From Haemaphysalis longicornis (Eukaryota > Arthropoda > Arachnida > Ixodida > Ixodidae), in NCBI GenBank assembly GCA_013339765.2, contig CM023448.1, positions 21,097,295 through 21,161,294 on the forward strand: a stretch of DNA of 64,000 bases, read 5' to 3'. The position numbers and the translations under genes were made by a program. Of this stretch, positions 42,811 to 53,733 are shown piece by piece. Positions within the stretch are counted from its first letter, which is position 1, and the number at the start of each line of letters is the position of its first letter. The notes under the pieces are model-generated. The model was not told the origin of the DNA. It did not search any database and saw only the letters and a program-made list of their open reading frames with translations.

Positions 42811-42839
42811 AGCGGAGGTTACCCCGCACCTCCACCAAT

Positions 42840-43007
42840 TGAAAGGGGGTTTATTGGTAGCGAAGCGCAGTCACAGAAACGGGCAGTCCAGGCTATGTCG
42901 GGCAGACTAGTCTTCTGCTTCTTCTGTCTCGCGGCCGCTGCTGGCGATGATTCGTGAACCAGCCATACGGGCGGGTTGGCCAGTGGTTGCACCAATTTCT
43001 CATTACA
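42840..43007 (-). repeat. Gypsy-3 5' LTR
   Basis: 168 bp, nearly identical to 38684-38851. The outer end is ATTACA followed by ATATATATATG. Confidence 0.9.
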
Positions 43008-43018
43008 ATATATATATG

Positions 43019-43050
<32 letters not shown>

Positions 43051-43060
43051 TATTATATAT
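43008..43060. repeat. (TA)n microsatellite
   Basis: TA tract shared as the right flank of Gypsy-3 and the left flank of Gypsy-4. Confidence 0.9.
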
Positions 43061-43258
43061 TGTGAGCGGCGAGACTCCGAAGCGTAGGAAATCATTTATT
43101 TCACTGCTCCATTATCCGCCATCACCAAACACATCGAGGAACGCTTCGTCTTCTACGAGACTGATCATCATCCATCGTTAGTGGCTGGTCCGGTGTTCCG
43201 AGACGGCTTAGTCGTACAATAAACGCCTTACCTCACCGAGTAACCAAGGCCCCTTACA
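43061..43258 (+). repeat. Gypsy-4 5' LTR (198 bp)
   Basis: It starts TGTGAGCGGCGAGACTCC and ends CCCCTTACA, with AATAAA at about 43219. It is preceded by TA repeat. Confidence 0.87.
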
Positions 43259-43333
43259 AGTGGTGGAGGTTGCGCTCGATCCCGTCCTCAACGCCTTCCA
43301 AGCAGACCCCTGGAGCTCCGTTCAGGTAGGCGA

Positions 43334-44571
43334 TTGCCTGTAGCAGCGATGCAGCGTGAGGCCGGAAGCAGTCCCGCTGGCACCTCCCCTGCTGCGCCTC
43401 TGGCATTTGCTATCACCAGCTGCCAGCGCGATCCCCCTCATTTCGCCGGGCTCTACCATGAAGACGTTGAAGACTGGCTGGATCAGTTTACTCGAGTCAG
43501 TGCGTTTAACCGTTGGGATGACGTGGCGAAGCTACAGAACGTTGGGTTTTCCTTGGACAAGGTGGCACAAACATGGTTTCTTAACAACAACCACCGGCTC
43601 GACGACTGGGCCACCTTTTGTCAGGAGCTGCGCCAGATATTCGGTAGACCAACCGCGCGGTCAGACATGGCGAAAGGAAGCTGGCCAGTCGCCTTCAAGG
43701 CCCTGAGGAGACGTATGCGTCTTACATAGAGGACGTTCTCGCTCTATGTCGCCGTGTGGATGCAAGCATGCCGGAAGCCGACAAGGTTCGCCATGTCCTG
43801 AAGGGCATAGCACCTTTTGCCTTCAACGCCCTTGTAATACAAAATCCTTCGACCATCAGCGATATCCGGACAACCTGTCAGCGCCTGGACGAACTGCAAG
43901 CCGTCCGTCTGCAAGCAAATGGTCTTGCTATGCAACCACAGGGGGACGTGGACCTACGCGCCCTCATACGTCAAATCATCCGCGAAGAGCTCCAGTTCAA
44001 TGACCCGCCATCTCCTCCACGTGATTCCTTTCGCTCGGAAGCGCTCCAGTTGCGCGACCTCGTGAAGGAGGAGCTGGCATCCATGACGGGTGGGATGCCG
44101 ACGCCACCCCCCATTACTACAACTCCCACCCCGTCCTACTCGGCGATGGTATCGCGACCGCCCCTGCCTCAAGATGCCCCGTTCGCACCCGCACATGTAA
44201 CAGCGATCTCTGCAGCGACCGTTCCACGGGGGTACTACACCAACGTGCGAACCCCTCGCCAGGCTTTCCCGAGCGACCGACCCGTCTGCTATTACTGCGG
44301 GATCCGGGGACACATATCCCGCTTCTGCCGACGCCGTATGCAAGATGAACGAAGAGGGTACGCACCGTTTGAACGAGATTTCGGTTATCCTTACGGTTCA
44401 CACCGTCGTGTCTATGATTCAACCCCGCGACGCTCATCGCCACCCTCTCCCTCGTTTGAACCGCCTCAGACCAATCGTCCCTCCCGCCGCCGATCACCCT
44501 CACCGTATCGACGGTCCGTTGTCTCCTCTTCACCCGGCTTCCCACGTTCCCGACAACCCTCGGAAAACTAG
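43334..44571 (+). pseudogene. Gypsy-4 gag, one frameshift
   Basis: The first frame (ATG at 43334 or the in-frame one at 43349) gives CQRDPPHFAGLYHEDVEDWL and AFNRWDDVAKLQNVGF, the capsid N-terminal signature. A frameshift near 43660-43720 passes to 43756-44571, with the capsid C-terminal helices (DKVRHVLKGIAPFAFNALV) and the knuckle CYYCGIRGHISRFCRRR, a complete CCHC. An Arg/Ser/Pro-rich tail ends at TAG 44569-44571. Apart from that one shift the gene is intact. Confidence 0.85.
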
Positions 44572-44651
44572 CGCCTGCAGTTTTCGGAGGTGAAACTGCG
44601 TCGCTCGGAAAATGCTCAAGTCCTCCTCAACGACCATCCAACTTTTTATCT

Positions 44652-45394
44652 GTGCTAGTGGAAGGAATTTTTGTTAATGCTCTTGTGGATACTGGTGCAA
44701 GCGTTTCGGTTATTCATGCAGATTTGTGTTCGCGTCTCCGTAAGGTTAAAACTCCCTACACAGGTCCTTCACTGTGCAATGCTAACGGAGTCGTACTGCA
44801 ACCCTCCGCGCAGTGTACAGTTCGAGTATTCATAGATGGAAGCCGTCATCACGTTCCCTGTGCAGTGCTTACTCCGTGTGCACACCAATTGATTCTGGGG
44901 TGGGACTTTCTATCTTCGGCGTCCGCTGTCATTTCCTGCAATTTACCGGCTGTCGAACTCACGGCTACCCACTTCTCCAGCGTTGATGATGAGGAGCCGC
45001 CTCGGTTGGTGGCACAAGCTGATCAAGTTTTGCTCCTGGGCAAGAGACACTAATGACAATGTGCTCAGATAGGATTCAAGATGGTGACATTTTAGCCGTT
45101 CCTGCAGGGTCCTTCCTTCCTAAAGGAGTCGTCATTCCCACCTGCCTCGTTCGGTTTTCGAATGGGTCGGCGGTACTTGCTGCAACGAACGTCAGTTCAG
45201 AGCCGATCTTGCTGCCCAAAGGTGCTTCTATTGCTACTGCTGCTGCTGACAGCCAGGTCATGTCTGTTATGCCGATTGCTCGTCGTCAGCAGGCCAGCGC
45301 CTTTCGGATCCTGCATCGTCATCGGCCGCTCTTGTCGCAACCATTAGCTCTGACCTCAGCCCTAAGAGGCAGAGTCCCTCCTTGCTTTGCTTGA
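44652..45394 (+). pseudogene. Gypsy-4 aspartic protease and linker
   Basis: GIFVNALVDTGASVSVIHAD has the DTG catalytic loop, and CAHQLILGWDFLSSA the second flap-side motif with an intact Gly. The 133-codon frame ends at 45053. The following linker reads IPTCLVRFSNGSAVLAATNV in another frame to 45394. In many Ty3/Gypsy elements the protease is made by frameshift or as part of Gag-Pol; here the separate frame may partly reflect decay. Confidence 0.8.
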
Positions 45395-46825
45395 AAAACA
45401 CGCAGCTTGTTTTGACTTCTCTTCGTCGAAGCTGGGGCAGACTTCCGCAACAGCACACCGCATTGACACGGATGGCTCTCGTATCATCCGCCGCGTCCGT
45501 ATCGTGTATCTTCGTCTGAACGAAAGATCATCGAGGACCACGTTTCAGGACATGCTTGAACGCAACATCATTCGCCCTTCTGTTAGCCCGTGGTCGTCGC
45601 CCGTCGTTTTGGTTCGTAAAAAGACGGATCAGTGCGTTTCTGCGTTGATTATCGTGCACTAAACAAAATTACCCGAAAAGAGTATACCCCATGCCCCGAA
45701 TAGATGACGCTTTGGACTGTTTACAAGGTGCGGATATTTCTCGAGCATTGACCTCCGATCCGGCTATTGGCAAATCCCGATGCATGAATCTGACAAAGAA
45801 AAAACCGCGTTTTCCACCCCGGACGGACTTATGAATTCAATGTTATGCCTTTTGGATTATGCAATGCCCCAGCTACTTTTGAGCGTCTCATGGATACAGT
45901 CCTGCGTGGACTCAAATGGAGGACATGTTTATGTTATTTGGATGATGTTGTGATCTTCTCATCGACTTTTCCTCAACATCTTGAGCGCTTGAACGAAGTA
46001 GTACTAACTGCTTAGCAAATGCTGGACTTCAGCTCAACACAAAGAAATGCCGGGTTTTGCCAGCAAAACAATCAAAGTCCTCGGTCATGTCGTCAGCAAA
46101 GAAGGCATCCAACCAGACCCCTGACAAATAACAGCTGTGCTCAATTTTCCTCGACCGCTACAACAAAAAGCCCTCCGCAGTTTCCTCGGCCTTGCCTCTT
46201 ACTTTCGCCGTTTTATTTCCGGTTTTGCCACCCTTGCCTTCACCTCTCAACAGGCTTCTGCAATCCGCGTTCCCTTCACCTGGTCGGACGACTGTGAAAA
46301 AGCTTTCACGCTCTTAAAGGTGCGCTACTTGTCGCCCAGTGTTGTGCCACTTCGATGAGACAAGACCCGCACTTCTCCATACCTACGCCAGTGGGACCGC
46401 ATTGGCGCCGTTCTCCTCCAACGGGACTGACCAATCAAGAGAGCGGCCTGTTGCTTATGGCCAGTCGCTCTCTCACGCCGCCGAAAAAACTAAAGCATCA
46501 CAGAACAGGAATGCCTTGCCGTCGTTTGGGCTGTCCCGAAATTTCGGCCATATTTATACGGCCGCCATTTCACCATCGTAACCGATCATCACGCACTCTG
46601 CTGGTTATCGCCTTTAAAGAACCTTACTGGACGCCTTGGACTGGTGGATTCTTCGTTTACAAGAATACGACTTCTCTGTCACATACAAGTCGGGCAAGAA
46701 ACACCTCGATGCAGACGCGCTATCGCGCTGCCCGCTATCGTCCTTCACATACTGCTTGCGTAACGCCGCCTGGCAAAAGCGTTGCCCGCTTGCGCCTGTC
46801 AGCTCCCGTTGCGGTCGGTGAACGC
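45387..46825 (+). pseudogene. Gypsy-4 reverse transcriptase and RNase H, multiply frameshifted
   Basis: Pieces in several frames give SPWSSPVVLVRKK, DLRSGYWQIPMHESDKEKTA, MPFGLCNAPATFERLMD and CLCYLDDVVIFSS (about 45590-45975), so palm motifs and the catalytic Asp pair are present. The connection reads KALRSFLGLASYFRRFISGF. RNase H shows degraded HTYASGTALAPFSSNG instead of TDASGxGLGAVLxQ, then KSGKKHLDADALSRCPL. At least six indels are needed to align it to Gypsy-3. Confidence 0.78.
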
Positions 46826-46886
46826 TTTTAGCTTAAAAAGCTCCAACAAGAAGACCACTATTGTCAAAGCATTGTCGACAGACTGA

Positions 46887-48102
46887 GTGGTAGAACACAG
46901 CCTCCAAACAGTCGCTTGCGCCGCCAGCAAACAAAATTTCGGGTTGTTGATGGCGTGTTGCATCGTCAAAATTACCATCCTACTGGAGAAAAGTGGGTTC
47001 CCGTTGTACCCCGGGCACTGCAGCAGAAAATTTTGGAGGCCTTTCATGACGATGCGACCGCTGGCCACCTCGGATATCAGAAAACGTATGACCGCATCCG
47101 AGCCCGTTTCTTTTGGCCTGGCATGTCCACAAGCGTATCCAAGTACGTCGCGTCCTGTACCTCCTGCCAGCGTCGCAAGCGCCCTACATCACCTCCGGCT
47201 GGACAGCTACAACCTATCTCGTGCCCCGCTGAGCCTTTTGAGGTTGTTGGGATTGATTTGTACGGGCCGCTACCTAGAACTCCTACCGGTTACCGCTGGA
47301 TCGTCACAGCTGTGGACCATCTGACACGCTATTCTGAAACGGCTCCCTTGCGTACTGGATGTGCCGAAGAGGTCGCTAGCTTCTTTTTGCACCGCATCGT
47401 CTTGCGGCATGGCGCCCCTCGTGTTCCTGCTAAGTGACCGGGGGAGAACGTTTCTCTCGAACATCGTTGCAGAAGTCTTGCATGCCTTCACGAACTGTTC
47501 ACAAATTGACCACCGGATATCACCCTCAAACTAATGGACTTACTGAAAGATTTCATCGCACGCTTTCTGACATGCTTTCAATGTACATTGCACCTGATCA
47601 CAGCAATTGGGACCACATACTCCCTTTCGTAACATTCGCTTACAATACGGCTACCCAACGCACCACCGGTTATTCCCCATTCTTCCTCGTATACGGCCGC
47701 CAACCGTCCTCGCCACTAGACACCTGTTTCTTTACCGCCCCTGTATCACGTTCTGCTCCAAGCACTGAACAGTTCATCTCTCGCGTGAAGTATTGCCGCC
47801 AGCTTGCCCGTGACCGCACTACTGAGTGTCAGCAGGACAGGACAGAGCGCTACAACGCATCTCACCGGACTGTTGATTTCCGACCTGGCGATGAAGTTTT
47901 GTTATGGACCCCTTTCCGGGTTCCTGGACTTTGCGAAAAATTCCTTCACCGTTTCCTTGGACCGTACACCGTTCTAGAGAAAACCTCACCGGTCAACTTC
48001 CGCATAACCCCCGTAACTCCACCTGCCGACCGCCGATGCCGTGGCACCGAGATTGTGCACGTGTCTCGGCTCAAGCCGTTCCATCGTCGTCCTTCCGTGT
48101 GA
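46887..48102 (+). pseudogene. Gypsy-4 integrase, frameshifted
   Basis: 46916-47437 carries the HHCC finger (HDDATAGHLGYQKTYDRIRA, CTSCQRRKRP) and the first two core acids (VVGIDLYGPLP, IVTAVDHLTRYSET). It ends at HGAPRVPAK, where Gypsy-3 has HGAPRELLSDRG, because of a small indel. 47434-48102 continues with GYHPQTNGLTERFHRTLSDM (the core Glu) and a complete C-terminal region to RLKPFHRRPSV and stop. Only one frame change separates the two. Confidence 0.85.
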
Positions 48103-48142
48103 TTGCGGCCGGGAGGCCGCCTTAACGGGCGGGGGGGATAAG

Positions 48143-48327
48143 TGTGAGCGCGAGACTCCGAAGCGTAGGAAATCATTTATTCCGCATCACTGCTCGCTTC
48201 GCATTATCCGCATCACCAAAGCTCACTGGCATCGAGGAACGCTTCGTGCTTCTAACGCACGAGCTACGGATATGATCATCATCGCTTATTTTGGTTGCTG
48301 GTCCGGTGTTCCGAGACGGCTTAGTTC
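48143..48327 (+). repeat. Gypsy-4 3' LTR, truncated
   Basis: It starts TGTGAGCGCGAGACTCC. It has extra short segments relative to the left LTR (for example after CATTTATT) and loses similarity near 48327. Confidence 0.75.
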
Positions 48328-48679
48328 TGTTGGGATACAATTGGTTACGCACCGCACCGGTTATGCCGTTCCCGCTACGACTCTTATTTACCAATGAATC
48401 GACGCTACGTCACGTCTCCCTATTATATATTTCAAGGCCGCTAGTTGACGACTGCAAGTCTTGATAATAATAGTGTATATATGTGGGTTAACGCACCGCA
48501 GTCCCGCTCCCGGAAAACGGGCGGATGCGGAGATGTGGGTTATCCCGGAAAACGGCGGATTTTCGCTTACTTATATTTTGCTTATATGACAAGCACATAT
48601 CAAAGAAACGTATATATATCGAAAAAAGCCGAATCGAAAAAAGCCGAATATGGCAATGACGACGCAACCTTGTATGTTA
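48328..48679. other. Unassigned spacer
   Basis: No gene is seen. There is a short tandem of AAAAAAGCCGAAT (48622-48650) and a repeated CCCGGAAAACGG (about 48508 and 48543). It may include remnants of the missing end of the Gypsy-4 right LTR. Confidence 0.4.
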
Positions 48680-48695
48680 TATATATTATATATAT

Positions 48696-48738
<43 letters not shown>

Positions 48739-48740
48739 TG

Positions 48741-48801
<61 letters not shown>
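48680..48801. repeat. (TA)n microsatellite
   Basis: Near-pure TA tract of about 120 bp running into the Gypsy-5 LTR. Long Tyr-Ile frames across it are artefacts. Confidence 0.92.
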
Positions 48802-48804
<3 letters not shown>

Positions 48805-49015
48805 AAAGGAGATGAATGGTACAGGCGCTAGTGAACGAAACACGATAGTGCGCCAGACTCCGCAGCCGCGAAAGCAGCATCGACAGTGACAACAAAACGA
48901 AAACCACCGACGACGAAGACGACAAGCGCGCGTCTGTGAACCCGCTCCATCTTGGATAACGGTCATTAAAGGCCTTTCGTCAGCTACCTTGCGTTGAGCC
49001 ATACATCCCCTTAGA
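48802..49015 (+). repeat. Gypsy-5 5' LTR
   Basis: 214 bp, with left flank ATAT. The next bases, ATTGGTGGAGGTTGC, contain the primer-binding start. Confidence 0.9.
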
Positions 49016-49086
49016 ATTGGTGGAGGTTGCTGTGGTCCTGACCTCTCTATACACTGGAACTCCACTCCCGGACGCTCCCCAGCGCC

Positions 49087-50328
49087 ATGGCTCCTCCTCG
49101 CGAGACTGAGCCCCCGGCTGCACCTACTACGACGAGCATCATCTGTCCCGGTTGTATTCGTCAGCGGGATCCCCCATTCTTCAATGGCACGGACGAGCAG
49201 GACGTGGAAGACTGGCTTGCCACGTACGACAGAGTAAGCGCCCACAACAACTGGGGTGACAACGTGAAGCGGAACAACGTGGAATTTCACCTCACCGGTA
49301 CGGCCGAGCTTTGGTATGGCAACCACGGAAAGCGATACCCCACGTGGTCGGAATTCAAATCGAGGTTTTTGGAACACTTCGGTCGCCCTTCAGTGCGGAA
49401 GCTTCACGCAGAGCAGCACTTGCAAGAACGAGCGCAGCAGCCTAGTGAGAGCTTCCTCAGTTACATCGAGGAAGTTGTGGATTTGTGCAGGAGGGTGAGC
49501 GCCACGATGAGTGACGAGGACACAATTAAGCACATCCTCAAAGGCATTTCAGATGACGCTTTTTAAATGCTGCTGGCGAAGAATCCCCAAACGGTCACCG
49601 ACGTCATCAACCTGTGCCAGAGCAATGACCAGCTCAGGAGACCGCGAGCTCTTACACGGCGATCTGTTGGCCCGGATGTGTCGAGTTTAACGGCTGGTAG
49701 CGACAACACTCTGTCTTCGCGTATTCAGCAGTTCATCCGGGAAGAAGTTGCCCGTCAGCTTTCCCTTCCCTTTCCCTTCACACCGACGTCTGATGCCACC
49801 CTTGCCCCTTCATTTAGAAGTGCTATCCAGCAGCAGGTGGCCGATACCATTCCGTGCTCCCGCCAATACGCACCTGTGACCGCTTCGCTCATCGGTGCCG
49901 GCATCGCGCAACCCACACCACCTGCTGTTCCGCCCTCGTACGTGACCTCAGGGCAAACACTACCTGTTGCCGGACCTGTAACCTACGCCGACGCCATCTC
50001 CAGGCCCTTTGCCGAAGCCGTCACAAGTCAGCCAATCTTCCCGGTCATGCCGCAACAGCCCATTGAGCTCGCAGGAAGACCAACGTATCCCAGCTATCTG
50101 TCGATGCCGCCTGTGTTGCAGAGGCCGCCACGCGTACGGCTTGACCCGTCATCTTCGACCACCGCTTGGCGCACGCCGGACAATCGCCCAATCTGCTTTG
50201 TTTGCTTAACTCCCGGACACGTGGCGCGTTACTGCCGCCGCGGGGGGATGCCTGCACGGCAGCCTTCTCGGAACGTGCCGTATGTCTCGCCGCAGTCGAT
50301 GCCTCGTGCTCCGACCAGTTTTGCCTAG
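49087..50328 (+). pseudogene. Gypsy-5 gag, single nonsense codon
   Basis: The ATG at 49087 begins MAPPRETEPP. IICPGCIRQRDPPFFNGTDE and QDVEDWLATYDRVSAHNNWG are the capsid signature. After KHILKGISDDAF a TAA (49564-49566) stands where Gypsy-6 has Gln (DDAFQMLMSK). The frame then continues uninterrupted to 50328 with CFVCLTPGHVARYC, a complete CCHC knuckle. One C-to-T change would explain the stop. The rest of gag is intact over 413 codons, so this is a very lightly damaged copy. Confidence 0.88.
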
Positions 50329-50519
50329 ACGACTCCGCCCGCCAACTCGCGTGACACCGCCAACCGTCACCCATCCCCGCGACGCCGTTCACTTTCACCG
50401 ATGCATCGGCGCCCCTTGCCTCCTGAAGCGGAAAACTAGGCGCCGCAGTTCTGGAGGCAAGAGCTGCGTCATCGTCGAACTGTTCAAGACCTACCTTCTC
50501 ACCCAATAACGTCATCGAC

Positions 50520-51390
50520 ATTATAATAGACGCAGTCGCCACTCATGCGCTTGTCGACACTGGAGCCGCCGTTTCAGTTATCCGCCTAGAGCTTTGCCGC
50601 CGCCTGAAAAAGGTTATGACGCCGCATTTTGGACCACCCTTACGTACTGCTTCAGCACGTTCGATCGAACCAGTCGGTACGTGTACTGCCTGGGTGTTCA
50701 TCCAAGACGTTCTGTACATTGTTCAGTTCATTTCCCTTTCTTCATGCTCACATGACGTCCTCCTGGGATGGGATTTGCTATCCCGGCACAACGCTATCAT
50801 TGACTGCGCCCGAGCCGAAGTTGAGTTGTTTTCGCCGCTTGATATACCATCAGACATTTCTCCAACACCTCTTTATGTGAAAGTTTCTGTCGCCGACGAC
50901 ACCACTATCCCTTCATGCTCCACCATCCCTGTGCCCTTGATCTGCCATCTTCCTTCTGACGTCAATGCAATTTTCACGCCGTCGCAATTGTTCTGCCAAC
51001 GCCGATGTCTGTTGCTTCCTTTCGCCTTGCTCAGTATCCGCAATGGCCAAACCGCCCTGTTCGTTTCTAATCCTGGAGCTAGTCCTCACTCTTTGCTCCG
51101 CGGCGAGTGCCTTGGACGCGCCGAGTCAGTGGAGTCCGCCGTTTTCATCGCCGCTTTAAACGACCTGCCGCATGTTGAGGTGACCGGACTCTGCCCACCT
51201 CCTGCGACTGCATCTCGGGTATCCCCGGAAGTTTTCGATCATGCCATCGACGCCGACCTTACGCCCCCCCAACGAGACAAACTGATGAAACTACTGTGTC
51301 AATTTCATTCGTTCTTTGACTGTGCGCAGACGTCGCTTGGTCGCACCACGACGGTCAGCCACCCTATCGACACCGGCTCCCAGAGATGGC
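50520..51390 (+). pseudogene. Gypsy-5 aspartic protease and protease-RT linker
   Basis: HALVDTGAAVSVIRLELC contains the DTG loop (about 50551), and CSHDVLLGWDLLSRHNAIID the second hydrophobic-Gly motif. The linker runs through HSLLRGECLGRAESVES and HAIDADLTPPQRDKLMKLLC to SHPIDTGSQ. In the other copies the next residues lead into the RT fingers; here the sequence jumps to the RT connection domain. Confidence 0.82.
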
Positions 51391-52060
51391 GTTCTTCCTG
51401 ATCCGGACAAGCTTCGTGCCGTGGCTGAATTCCCGAAGCCGACCACCATCAAAGAGCTTCGTAGCTTCATCGGGCTATGCTTGTATTTCCGCCGCCTTGT
51501 GCGTAACTTCGCCTCCATCATCGCGCCAATGACGCAACTTCTTGGCAACAAGACGGGTCTTTTGGCATGGTCATCGGCTTGCGAGAAGGCCTTTACAACC
51601 CTACGTCGCCTCCTCACGTCGCCGCCAATTCTTCGTGATTTGGACCCGTCGGCCCCAACTGAAATACACACCGATGCGAGTGGAGTTGGTCTGGGTGCTG
51701 TTCTGGCTCAAAGGAAAACTGGGTTTCACGAACACGTGGTCGCCTACGCGAGCCGCGCACTCACGCCTGCGGAGTCAATTACTCTGTCACTGAGCGGGAA
51801 TGCTTGGCAATTGTGTGGGCCCTCTCGAAGTTTCGTCCTTGTCTGTATGGCCGACCTTTCGACGTCGTCACCGACCATCATGTGCTTTGTTGGTTGTCGT
51901 CCCTGAGAGACCCTTCTGGCCGACTGGCCTTCAGGACTTTGACATCCGCGTGGTGTAATGCTCTGGCCGCAAGCACCACGACGCTGACGCCCTCTACCGG
52001 TGTCCGATGTTGCCTGACGAGACGACTAATTGCCCCTCTGAGTGCTTTGTATCGCTCCTT
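51391..52060 (+). pseudogene. Gypsy-5 RT connection and RNase H (RT palm absent)
   Basis: It starts abruptly with DGVLPDPDKLRAVAEFPKPT, which lies after the palm in intact copies, and continues ELRSFIGLCLYFRRLVRNF. RNase H shows TEIHTDASGVGLGAVLAQRK with the catalytic Asp intact, then a frame change near 51775 to LAIVWALSKFRPCLYGRPF and VVTDHHVLCWL. No YxDD box exists anywhere between 50.5 and 53.4 kb, so the copy cannot reverse transcribe by itself. Confidence 0.82.
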
Positions 52061-52074
52061 AACGTGAGTTCCAT

Positions 52075-53356
52075 GCCATCTGAACAGCGAAAAGATCCGT
52101 GGGTCATGTCGCCTTGCAACTACCTCTCGAAACCGTCGAACTCGTCGGTACATCGAGCAATTCGGCGCTAAGCGTCCCACTTCGCTACTCGTGATGGCTT
52201 GCTCTACAGGCGGAGCTACCACCCTAATGGGCGCAAATGGCTGCTCGTCATTCCCCGCCATCTGCGCTCTGAAGTGTGCGACCAGTTTCACAGTGAGCCT
52301 CAGTGGGCTCACGCCGGCGTGCTAAAGACCTACCAACGCCTTAGACTGCGATATTACTGGCGTGGTATGTATGGCTTCGTTCGTTGTTATGTTCGCTCTT
52401 GCATGGACTGTCAACGGCGCAAGCCACCAAACCTTCGTGCGTCTAGCCCGATGCAGCCTTTGGCGTGCCCGATTCGACCTTTTGACCGGGTAGGAATCGA
52501 TCTCTACGGACCCCTTCCCTGTACTGCGGCTGGCAATAGGTGGGTCATCGTAGCCGTCGACCACCTGACAAGGTACGCCGAAACCGCTGCGTAGCGGTAC
52601 TGCCGGTACTGCCGACGCCGTTGCAACATTTCTGCTCAACCGCATCATCCTACGTCACGGCGCTCCTCGGGAACTTCTCAGTGACAGGAGGCGTGTATTT
52701 CTTTCTGATGTCATTGAAGCGCTCCTAAAGGCCTGCCGCATCCTCCACCGCACGACTACTGCATATCAAACGCAGACAAACGGCTTAACCGAACGTTTAA
52801 ACCGCACCCTGGGGGACATGCTGGCAATGTATGTATCATCCGACCATTCCAACTGGCATATGATTCTCCCATTAGTAACCTACGCCTACAACACTGCCAA
52901 GCAAGCCACACGGGTTTCTCTCCCTTCTTCCTTGTGTATGGACGCGAGCCGTTTTGCCTGCTTGACACGATCCTCCCCTACAGTCCCGACGTGTCTGAAG
53001 CCTTGTCAATCTCTGACGTCACCCGACGTGCGGAGGAGTGTCGCCAACTGGCTCGCTCGTTCACGTCAGACGAGCAAGGACGCCAAAAGTTCCGCCATAA
53101 TGCGTCGACGCCTACCACAGAATTTTGTCCGGGTGATCTCGTTTGGCTCGGGATTCCGGCCACGAGTCCTGGGCTGTCGAGCAAGCTCATTTCAAAGTAT
53201 CACGGACCGTATCGTGTACTCGAACGGACGTCGCCTGTTAATTGTGTGGTCGAGCCTCTGAATCCTTCCTCTGACAATCGCTGCCGTGGCCGAGAGACCG
53301 TTCACGTCGCACGCCTGAAGCGATACTTCGAACCTGCCATGGCCTCGTGCCCCTAA
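52075..53356 (+). pseudogene. Gypsy-5 integrase, few frameshifts
   Basis: 52199-52594 holds the finger (HAGVLKTYQRLRLRYYWRGM, CMDCQRRKPP) and core residues in GIDLYGPLPC and VIVAVDHLTRYAETAA. A short duplication-like GCGGTACTGCCGGTACTGCC near 52594-52612 shifts the frame. The core Glu region (TQTNGLTERLNRTLGDMLAM in the other frame, about 52770-52830) and the C-terminal region at 52934-53356 (FCPGDLVWLGIPATSPG, RETVHVARLKRYFEP) follow. Confidence 0.82.
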
Positions 53357-53391
53357 GTCGCCAGGATGGCTCCTATTCGTCCAGGGGAAAT

Positions 53392-53605
53392 TGTAAAGGA
53401 GGTGAATGGTACAGGCGCTAGTGAACGAAACACGATAGTGCGCCAGACTCCGCAACCGCGAAAGCAACATCGACAGTGACAACAAAACGAAAACCACCGA
53501 CGACGAAGACGACAGGCGTGCGTCTGTGGACCGGCTCCATCTTGGATAACGGTCATTAAAGGCCTTTCGTCAGCAACCTTGCGTTGAGCAATACATCCCC
53601 TTAGA
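53392..53605 (+). repeat. Gypsy-5 3' LTR
   Basis: 214-bp direct copy of 48802-49015. It is preceded by GTCCAGGGGAAAT (purine-rich) and followed by ATAT of a TA tract. Confidence 0.9.
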
Positions 53606-53620
53606 ATATATATAAATATT

Positions 53621-53700
<80 letters not shown>

Positions 53701-53733
53701 ATATATATCTATATATACATATATATATATCAT
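53606..53733. repeat. (TA)n microsatellite
   Basis: TA tract of about 125 bp between Gypsy-5 and the inverted LTR of Gypsy-6. Confidence 0.92.

Larger units (their letters stand above)
38684..43007 (-). mobile_element. Gypsy-3: minus-strand Ty3/Gypsy element lacking gag and protease
   Basis: Direct LTRs of 168 bp are at 38684-38851 and 42840-43007. On the minus strand a TGGTGGAGGTGCGGGG primer-binding start lies just inside the right LTR. A G7-containing purine tract lies just inside the left one. Only the protease-RT linker, RT, RNase H and integrase remain (38893-41930). The gag-protease region is replaced by a LINE 3' fragment (about 41936-42810). The right flank is (TA)n starting ATAT. 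Confidence 0.87.
43061..48327 (+). mobile_element. Gypsy-4: plus-strand Ty3/Gypsy element, right LTR truncated
   Basis: The left LTR (43061-43258) is followed by TGGTGGAGGTTGCGC. The interior runs gag, protease, RT-RNase H and integrase, then a GGCGGGGGGGATAAG purine tract directly before the right LTR (48143-48327). That LTR follows the left copy up to GGCTTAGT and then diverges. No matching target duplication is seen on the right. This family differs from Gypsy-2/3/5/6 in gag, and its protease-RT linker is shorter. Confidence 0.87.
48802..53605 (+). mobile_element. Gypsy-5: plus-strand Ty3/Gypsy element with RT palm deleted
   Basis: Equal LTRs of 214 bp (48802-49015, 53392-53605) start TGTAAAGGAG and are flanked by ATAT on each side inside (TA)n. 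The primer-binding start TGGTGGAGGTTGCTG follows two bases after the left LTR. Gag, protease, linker, RNase H and integrase are present, but the RT fingers and palm are missing between about 51389 and 51391. The two LTRs differ at only a handful of bases, so this is among the younger insertions. Confidence 0.9.

Noticed and set aside
48571..49377. A 268-codon minus-strand open frame
   Set aside because: It crosses the (TA)n tract as a Tyr-Ile run, then the Gypsy-5 LTR and gag antisense. It is an artefact of low-complexity DNA.
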